Source: Hanleya hanleyi (taxonomy: Eukaryota > Mollusca > Polyplacophora > Lepidopleurida > Hanleyidae). From it: a DNA stretch of 64,000 nucleotides. Position numbers and translations under genes: made by a program. The DNA lies in contig JAVTVY010025236.1 of NCBI GenBank assembly GCA_036873755.1, positions 1 through 64,000 of the forward strand, in the 5' to 3' direction. Below the pieces are notes generated by a model. It saw nothing but the letters and a program-made list of their open reading frames with translations, did not search any database and was not told where the DNA came from. Below, in pieces: positions 57,871 through 64,000 of this stretch; position 1 is the stretch's first letter; each line of letters opens with the position of its first letter.

Positions 57871-59283
57871 CTACTCCTCATCCGAATCTGTTGATTCTCC
57901 AAATGCATTGTCATCATCACTACTACTCTCATCGCTGCTGTCATCTGAACAGTCATGAGGTGTGAGCTGGGGGCAAGGGTGGTAGGGTATGGCGCACTGG
58001 TAGGTGCTTTCCATTTATGATTTCCAACGATGGCCATTGGGAGACGGATGATCTAGCAAGTTGTAATGAAGCTGGCAATATGTGATGTAGTTCATCCTTT
58101 CCACATGGTGATTTCACGTGTCATCATCAGGTGGGAGGCGGACCATGCTCTTCTTCATTTTGTGCCACTTGGAAGCTCTGGCCTGCCCGCAAGTAATATC
58201 TGCACTTTCAGCATAGACTTTGGAGAGGACAAATGCTTTCACAACAGCTTTAACTTCGTCCTGTAACTCCAAACTCTCACTCTCTCGTCCAAGGAGCTCT
58301 CTCGCCTCATGACCATTGATCACTTTCTGCAACAATCTCTTTTTCCCTTGCCCATAGAATCCTGATGTGTGGTCGCTACCAGTGATCACATGGAGAGGTA
58401 TGATGATATTTGCAACATCTTCTGAGAGCATGACATGGCAATTGATTAACTCATGCTTGCGTTTCATCAGCAGATCACCTCGGAGTTGATGCGAGACATA
58501 AGCCACTTGGACATACACGTCTGTGCCCTCGCTGTCTAGGACAACTGCTGCAGTGTGGTTCTCGGCCCTCAGCTTGGCATAGGCAGAGAGCAGCATTGTA
58601 TCTGCCTCTGGATGCTTGAATCCATAGTCCATGCCCGCCACGCCAGTGCTCAGATTGGTTGAAGTCTCGCCCCCACAGTATATGATGCCACCTCGCATAC
58701 GATCAACTTGTGTTTTCATCTGTTCTATTACAAGCTTTTGCAGTCTGACCTTGTTTGCTGAATTGACCATTACTTTGTTGAACTCAACAGCTCCTGAGAA
58801 TATGTCTTCGGGCTTTGGAAAAACATTTAGGACGTGTGGATGTTTTGCTTTGGTGCTGAGTGGAAGGTCATACTTGTCGTTGACGAAGATGATGAGGCGT
58901 GCATCAGTGTGGCGTAAGATGATGATAGCGCAGATCTTATCCAAGTAATCACTCCAGCGGTACTCTGAGCCATCCCTCTTCTTAGCCTCACGGTCCTCGG
59001 GTGCGGGGGTGGCTAGCCGCCAGATGAGCCCCATGTCCACGAGGCTGACGTGATTCCGTGGTTTTTAAGCAACTGGGTCTAGGTTGAACAGCTGTAACAA
59101 CTTGCTCTTACTAGTTTTGCGCATCGACCCATCTACATTGTACATTGATAGACACTCGTCGGTCACTTGCCCCTCAAGGGCTGACTCAAGTTGGATCATA
59201 CCTGACCCCTCCGCAAGGTACACCAGGGCCACTAGCCCAGACCTCTCTCTGAGCACGATCGACGAACAGCAAAACATCCACAC
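57871..59283 (-). pseudogene. PIN/FEN1-like nuclease-domain protein, left arm and spacer
   Basis: One frame runs from the spacer into the left arm. It has ALVYLAEGSGMIQLE, MYNVDGSMRKTSKSKLLQLF, then a TAA at 59065, then HVSLVDMGLIWRLATP, WSDYLDKICAIIIL, HPEADTMLLSAYAKL, AAVVLDSEGTDVYVQVAY and VITGSDHTSGFYGQGKKRLL. It ends with an acidic Ser/Asp tail to 57871. Glu/Asp in HPEADT, DSEGTD and TGSDH, then a Gly-Lys-rich turn, resemble the metal-binding and H2TH-like parts of XPG/FEN1-type PIN nucleases. A second stop (TTG to TGA equivalent) is at 58114. The true N-terminus is not visible. Similar proteins are common in invertebrate genomes, but I know of no assigned function. Confidence 0.5.
58853..59266. 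other. Spacer of the giant palindrome
   Basis: This 414-bp stretch is unique to the centre. It supplies the N-terminal half of the left-arm PIN-like frame and has no equivalent for the right-arm copy, which therefore lacks that half. Confidence 0.7.
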
Positions 59284-60249
59284 ATCCCAAATATTTTTCT
59301 AAAGCCCGAAGACATATTCCCAGGAGCTATTGGGTTCATTAAAGTAATGGTCAATTTAGCAAACAAAGTCAGACTACAGAAGCTTGTAATAGAACAGATG
59401 AAAACACAAGTTGATCGTGTGCGAGGTGGCATCATATACTGTGAGGGCGAGACTTAAACCAATCTGAGCACTGGCGTGGCGAGCATGGACTATGGATTCA
59501 AGCATCCAGAGGCAGATACAATGCTGCTCTCTGCCTATGCCAAGCTGAGGGCCGAGAACCACACTGCAGCAGTTGTCCTAGACAGCGAGGACACAGACGT
59601 GTATGTCCAAGTGGCTTATGTCTCGCATCAACTCCGAGGTGATCTGCTGATGAAACGCAAGCATGAGCTAATCAATTGCCATGCCATACTATCAGAAGAT
59701 GTTGCAAATATCATCATACCTCTCCATGTGATCACTGGTAGCGACCACACACCAGGATTCTATGGGCAAGGGAAAAAGAGATTGTTGCAGAAAGGGATCA
59801 ATGATCCTGAGGCGGGAGAGTTCCTTGGGCGATTGGGTGAGGGTTTGGAGTTACAGGACGAAGTCAAAGCTGATATGAAAGCATTTGCCCTCTGCAAAGT
59901 CTATGCTGAAAGTGCAGATATTACTTGCGGGCAGGCCAGAGCTTCCAAGTGGCACAAAATGAAGAAGAGCATGGTCCGCCTCCCACCTGATGATGACACG
60001 TTGAATCACCATGTGGAAAGGACGAACTATATCACATATTGCCAGGTGCATTACAACTTGCTAGATCATCGGTCCCCCATTGGCCATGGTTGGAAAATCA
60101 TAGATGGAAAGTGCCGACCAGTGCGCCATACCCTGTCACCCTTGCCCCACCAGTTCACAGCTCGTGACTGTTCAGATGACAGCAGGGATGAGAGTAGTAA
60201 TGATGATGACAATGCGTTTGGAGAATCAACAGATTCGGATGAGGAGTAG
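59268..60249 (+). pseudogene. PIN/FEN1-like nuclease-domain protein, right arm, 5' truncated
   Basis: It is the inverted copy of the left-arm gene. It begins inside the protein at the palindrome junction (59267) with KPEDIFPGAIGF-type sequence. A TAA at 59455-59457 (TCA in the other arm) breaks it, and it is then open from 59476 for 257 codons to a complete acidic C-terminus ending STDSDEE. HPEADTMLLSAYAKL, LDSEDTDVYV and TGSDHTPGFYGQGKKRLL are retained, so the putative active-site region is undamaged here. No promoter or start is present. Confidence 0.5.
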
Positions 60250-61230
60250 GGGTCTATTAGTTACTAATCATTGATAAGTTGCAAAACCAGAGTACATGCA
60301 TTGTACTTCCATAGAATAAAAGAATAGTGATGTAAATTACTAGACACTGCCCAATTAAATGCTGCGCTAGCCATGAATGGACAGGCGGTTAGAGTTACTA
60401 CAACATCCTGTCTGACATCCTTGAGTTCCGTAACCAGAGGACAAGTTTCTGCTTTTATTATGGAGTATAGTTGACGTTGATGTTGAGTAACTAAAGGACA
60501 ATGGAATAGTTTATTTTCAGTTTTGCTCAAAAGTCATTTAGGACCTGATTAGATTACTTTTCTGATCGGAATAAAGCCTGAGGACCGATAATTGACTACC
60601 AACGTAAACTTTGAGGTACATCAGCCGTATCCTTTAATCGGGCGGTGTCTGGTGATGACAAATTATGCATACCAATGTATTCCAATTTACACATATCAAG
60701 TAATTCGTTGGGTCATTTTCAGTAATTTTGTGGCCATAGAGAGCCGATATTCATGAGGTGAATCAACAATAACCTGTAACCTGTTACCTCTAAGATGAAT
60801 TTCGTATAGCTTTACTGTCCATCACTCAGCTCAGCATGATCAGAGCTTTCATTAGAGCCTATTATGAAGGCTGTACGCCGATTTTAAAAATTGACCATTC
60901 TGAGCTGAAAATCGGCGGCCATCTTGGATTTGAAGGTCATAACTAGGTCAAATTATGAAAACGACATCAAATATGAATTCCTCGCCCCCAAAAACCCCAG
61001 AAAGCATGTACTGAGCATTACTGTAGGCCAAACCATGAAAACAATAAAATTCAAAATGGCCGACGGCAGCCATTTTGGATTTCGGGCTTTCACGGGTTCC
61101 GCCCACACTTTCGCGAGGGACACCCCCGCTGAATTTTTTAATTAATCTTCATAGAATACAAATCCACTGAGAAACTAACCTTCGCTCTCCACGGTCACGG
61201 AATTGCTCCAGATGACCCAACTACAGACTA

Positions 61231-61422
61231 CGACGGGCTTTACGTCAGCGGTATGTCGACCTCGTGACCCATATGAAATTGTTGGATAAGGACCCAGTCC
61301 ATATGGAAATTGAAAGAACAGCGTCGATGTTGAAAACCTCGGGCATGAACTGGAAAGCGGCGTGTGTCAGAACAATAGAACAAAAGAAACATTTGTTCGA
61401 ACGCAGCATTGAACGACGTTAA
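61231..61422 (+). pseudogene. Second DPxH-module protein, right arm
   Basis: It is the right-arm counterpart of the gene at 56390-56587, without the inserted element. It retains RRALRQRYVDLVTHMKLLDK, DPVHMEIERTASMLK and QKKHLFERSIERR before the stop at 61420. In-frame TGA lies just upstream (61213-61215) with no ATG between, so the 5' part is missing or was spliced. Confidence 0.45.
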
Positions 61423-61429
61423 AGCGTTA

Positions 61430-61575
61430 AGAAAGTGTGTTAAGGCGTTGAGACGGGCGTTAAGGCGTTACGACGGGCGTCACTGCATTTCGATGAATTG
61501 GTGTCAATTCCATGAAAATCAGAGCTTCTGAGCTAATTCACCAGGGCGTTGAAGCGTTAAGCTAAGCGTTGATGG
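61430..61575. repeat. GGCGTT/ACGCC motif array, right arm
   Basis: Irregular repeats of GTTAAGGCGTT, GACGGGCGTT and GTTACGACGGGCGT, then CACCAGGGCGTTGAAGCGTT, end at the TATA box. The same motif stands before each C2H2 gene (47330-47530, 49870-50050, 56220-56400). Confidence 0.7.
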
Positions 61576-61586
61576 ACGCTACTGTC

Positions 61587-61594
61587 TATAAAAG
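61587..61594 (+). promoter_or_regulatory. TATA box, C2H2 copy 4
   Basis: TATAAAAG, only about 27 bp upstream of the ATG because about 35 bp of leader present in the other copies is deleted here. Confidence 0.45.
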
Positions 61595-61613
61595 CAAGCG
61601 TATTTCCAAAAAC

Positions 61614-62190
61614 ATGGCTTATACTTGCTCTGAGTGCGAACGCACGTTCACCAGACATTACGATATGATGCTACACCAGAAAAATATACATGGGATTGAA
61701 GACTACGAGGAGTTCGTTGAGGCGGATGCTGATACAGAGACTGCTGAGAGTGTATCGACTGATACCGAAACAGAGATTGCTAAGAGTCTATCTAGTGATA
61801 CGGAGAGCTTGACCTCAGATAGTCAGCCTACGTCCGTGGAAAGTGAGGCAGAACCTACCTTCTGGGATCGTATTGTGACAGCAGATATCAATACTTACGC
61901 TGCAGCGATCGAGGACGCCGGAGAGGATAATTTACAACAGACGTACACCCAAATGCGCCCCCGCACCACTCAGGAAAACAGCCATGGCGATCTATGAACA
62001 GTATACCTTACTACCGCTTGAAATGAAAGGCGACCCCACGCACAGGTCCATCATGAAGACCAAGCGTCACTTGGAAGAGGCTATGGGGCTACCCCCCACC
62101 GAGGCCCTGGAAAATGCGATCAGAATGCGCAAACAACTGTTTCAGGACATGCTGCCCGAAGAATATCCAGGCCTGTCCGACGATGATTAG
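61614..62190 (+). pseudogene. Small C2H2/DPxH protein, copy 4 (right arm of palindrome)
   Basis: ATG 61614 starts MAYTCSECERTFTRHYDMML and continues to HQKNIHG, giving a complete C2H2 finger. The acidic Thr/Glu/Asp linker and PTFWDRIVTADINTYAAAIE follow. A 4-bp insertion near 61964 shifts the frame just before the DPxH module, which continues in the next frame (61984-62190) to GLSDDD and a stop, with AATAAA overlapping it. This is the least damaged of the four copies. The finger suggests nucleic-acid binding; the acidic linker may act as an activation or spacer region. Confidence 0.65.
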
Positions 62191-62196
62191 AATAAA
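62191..62196 (+). promoter_or_regulatory. Polyadenylation signal, C2H2 copy 4
   Basis: AATAAA begins immediately after the TAG stop. A second AATAAA lies near 62390. Confidence 0.5.
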
Positions 62197-62639
62197 CGCT
62201 TCAGAGCGAACATGGCCGAAGATGGAACATTCTGAAATGGCGACTTCTGATTGGACAAGAATACATCTAACGGACAGGAACGAACATGACAGATGCAAAT
62301 GGTTGCCTCTGATTGGGCAAGAGTCTTTTTGAGTTGTAAACATACCCAACGCGGCTCCCCCAGCGTGGGTATGATGTAACACTGGGGAAAATAAACTATA
62401 TGAAAAAACTTCTTGTTGTTGTTGTTCTCTCATGTGTCATCCTTGTTGTTGTTGTTGTTCTCTCTCCGGTCTATATCATGGCGTCAAGACGTTATATTAG
62501 AGCGTTAAGGCGTAACTACGAGCGTTGACGGGCGTCACTGCATTTCGAAGAATTAGTGACAATTCCATGGAATATCTAGAAAATCAGAACTTCTGAGCTA
62601 TTTCACCAGGGCGTTGAAGCGTTAAGCTTGGCGTTGGCG

Positions 62640-64000
62640 GGCGTTGCTACAAGATGACACCTCATACGACGCATTCGGACCAAGGATGGTCCCTCTCTAC
62701 ACCAAATACCTTCCTTTCACTGCCCCAAAATGTCCACTTTGGCTACTACTCGTACTGATGACGTCACCAATGACGTCACAGATGACGTGAGCATCCCTCA
62801 AATCGGGGTCTACACCCCAAGAGCTACAAAATGACACCTCACACGACGCATTCGGACCAAGGATGGTCCCTCTCTACATCAAATACCTTCCTTCACTGCC
62901 CCAAAATGTCCACTTTCGCTACTACTCGTACCGATGACGTGGACATCCCTCAAATCGGAGTCTACACCCCGAGAGCTACAACATGACACCTTCCAGGACG
63001 CATTGAACCAAGGATGGTCCCTCTCTACCCCAAATACCTTCCTTCACTACCCCAAAATGATCACTTTACTTACTACACCCACCTGCGCATGCGCAGATTG
63101 ACGCGACTTGCACTTAAAAACACGCCATTCTGACTCTACCCCACACAAGCTTCACTTTGACACCTTCCACGACCCATTCGGAGTCATAGCGGTCCATCTC
63201 TACCCCAAACACACACCCACATACCCCACAACATGCCTGCTTTCTATACTACGGCCAGAATGCGCATGCGCAGACTATTGCACACGGAGGAACTATCAGT
63301 CCAGTCGGATGCTCCTCCACGAGAGCTTCAAAATAAGACATCATACGACACCATAGGATCATTAGGGGCTCACCTAGACCCCAAAACGTCCACCCCGTAT
63401 GGGCCTATACCTCCAAAGCCATGCAGTATAGGCCTATGGGCTTACCAAGGCCTCGGTGAACTTTTTTCCAAAAATTTCACCGTTTCGCTTCGAAACCCTT
63501 CCCATCGTGTTCTAAATGACGAGACGTGAAAAACAAGACCAAACGACCCATATCACAATGAAAGTGCGTGAATTTTCCAGGTTGAACCTATACCCCCATA
63601 TAGCCAGAATGGGACTATATGGGCTATATAGAGACCTTGGTGACTTTTCCCAAAAAAATCACCGATTCGCTTCGGGACCCCTCCCATTGTGTTTTTCTCG
63701 GCGAGACGAGAAAAACGAGACCCCACAACCCATAGTAACACCCACAAAAAATTGACCACCTCTCCCCCCATATAGCCAGTATGAGCCTATATACAGACCT
63801 CGGTGACTTTTCCCAAAAATTTCACCGATTCGCTCCGGGATCCTTGTGTTTTTCTCGGCGAGACGAGAAAAACGAGACCCCACAAGCCATAGTAAAGCCC
63901 GCGAAAAAAAATTGACCATCCCCATACCCAATACAGGCATTTTCCCTTATATTGTATAATACAGACCGCTATTGTAGGGGTAAAGTCCGAGTTCCGCTTT
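62640..64000. repeat. Distal tandem repeats of the large palindrome, right
   Basis: Inverted match of 54.1-55.1 kb. TGCGCATGCGCA occurs at 63084 and 63261. Repeated GGGACCCCTCCCATTGTG / GAGAAAAACGAGACCCCACA blocks occur at 63460-63910. It runs to the window edge. Confidence 0.65.

Larger units (their letters stand above)
54117..64000. mobile_element. Giant palindrome, arms of at least 4.7 kb with 414-bp spacer
   Basis: The left arm 54117-58852 and right arm 59267-64000 are reverse complements (coordinate pairs sum to about 118120). The right arm reaches the window edge, so the true length is unknown. Order in each arm from the centre out: PIN/FEN1-like gene, a block with CGGCGGCCATCTTGGATTTG and YENDIKYEF-type frames, DPxH gene, ACGCC array, C2H2/DPxH gene, CCAAT-rich (CAATCAGAGGCCACCA) promoter-like DNA, (ACA)n, tandem repeats. 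The arms differ by small indels and one 0.36 kb insertion, so they have diverged since the inversion. Inverted element termini or an inverted duplication are both possible. Confidence 0.8.

Overview
This is nuclear DNA from a eukaryote, most likely a marine bivalve mollusc. The evidence is a BTB-BACK-PHR gene split by a 5 kb intron, a C2H2 zinc-finger gene, a tRNA-derived SINE, and about 157-bp tandem arrays that end in an ACGG-type microsatellite and a terminal hairpin, a structure known from bivalve 'pearl'/Helentron-type non-autonomous elements. The species call is inference. Most of the window is transposable-element DNA, and only four protein-coding loci look intact or nearly so.

Layout. 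1-10 kb: simple repeats; a foldback; a 1.8 kb element with 406-410 bp inverted termini and a PIF1-helicase fragment, whose unoccupied site is visible near 34.35 kb; and a tandem pair of repeats rich in AAGGTCA. 10.3-16.6 kb: a decayed virus-like element with a broken Polinton/Maverick-type integrase and four small genes on the minus strand, each gene with its own TATA box, between tandem repeats that carry NRF1-like and CRE-like sites. 19.8-31.3 kb: a host BTBD6-like gene (minus strand, GC-AG intron filled with nested repeats) and two long 157-bp arrays. 31.7-40.4 kb: a TTAA-flanked element, the second copy of the 3.3-10.7 kb duplication, and a 184-bp array. 40.4-42.5 kb: a 12-finger C2H2 gene (minus). 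45.3-50.9 kb: a first large inverted repeat carrying two broken copies of a small C2H2 gene. 51.0-53.5 kb: an exon of a P2X7-C-terminal-like protein, a 141-bp hairpin, and an intact 511-codon Crypton-like tyrosine recombinase with a TATA/CRE promoter. 54.1-64.0 kb: a palindrome with arms of at least 4.7 kb and a 0.41 kb spacer; each arm carries a C2H2 gene, a second small gene sharing its C-terminal module, and a PIN/FEN1-like gene.

How the parts may connect. The two large inverted repeats and the 10-16 kb element share short monocistronic genes with a TATA box usually 38-54 bp upstream of the ATG. The 54-64 kb palindrome and the 10-16 kb element also share distal tandem repeats with a GCGCATGCGC palindrome; I did not trace these repeats in the 45-51 kb inverted repeat. 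Both large inverted repeats carry arrays of an ACGCC/GGCGTT motif. I infer one family, or related families, of large virus-like transposons, possibly Polinton-related. In this window only the 10-16 kb member shows an integrase, and no capsid or DNA polymerase gene is visible. All inferred element genes carry lesions, so these are relics.

Limits. No database search was possible. Family names rest on motifs recognised by eye, repeat boundaries are accurate to about 5-20 bp, and identities were not computed.
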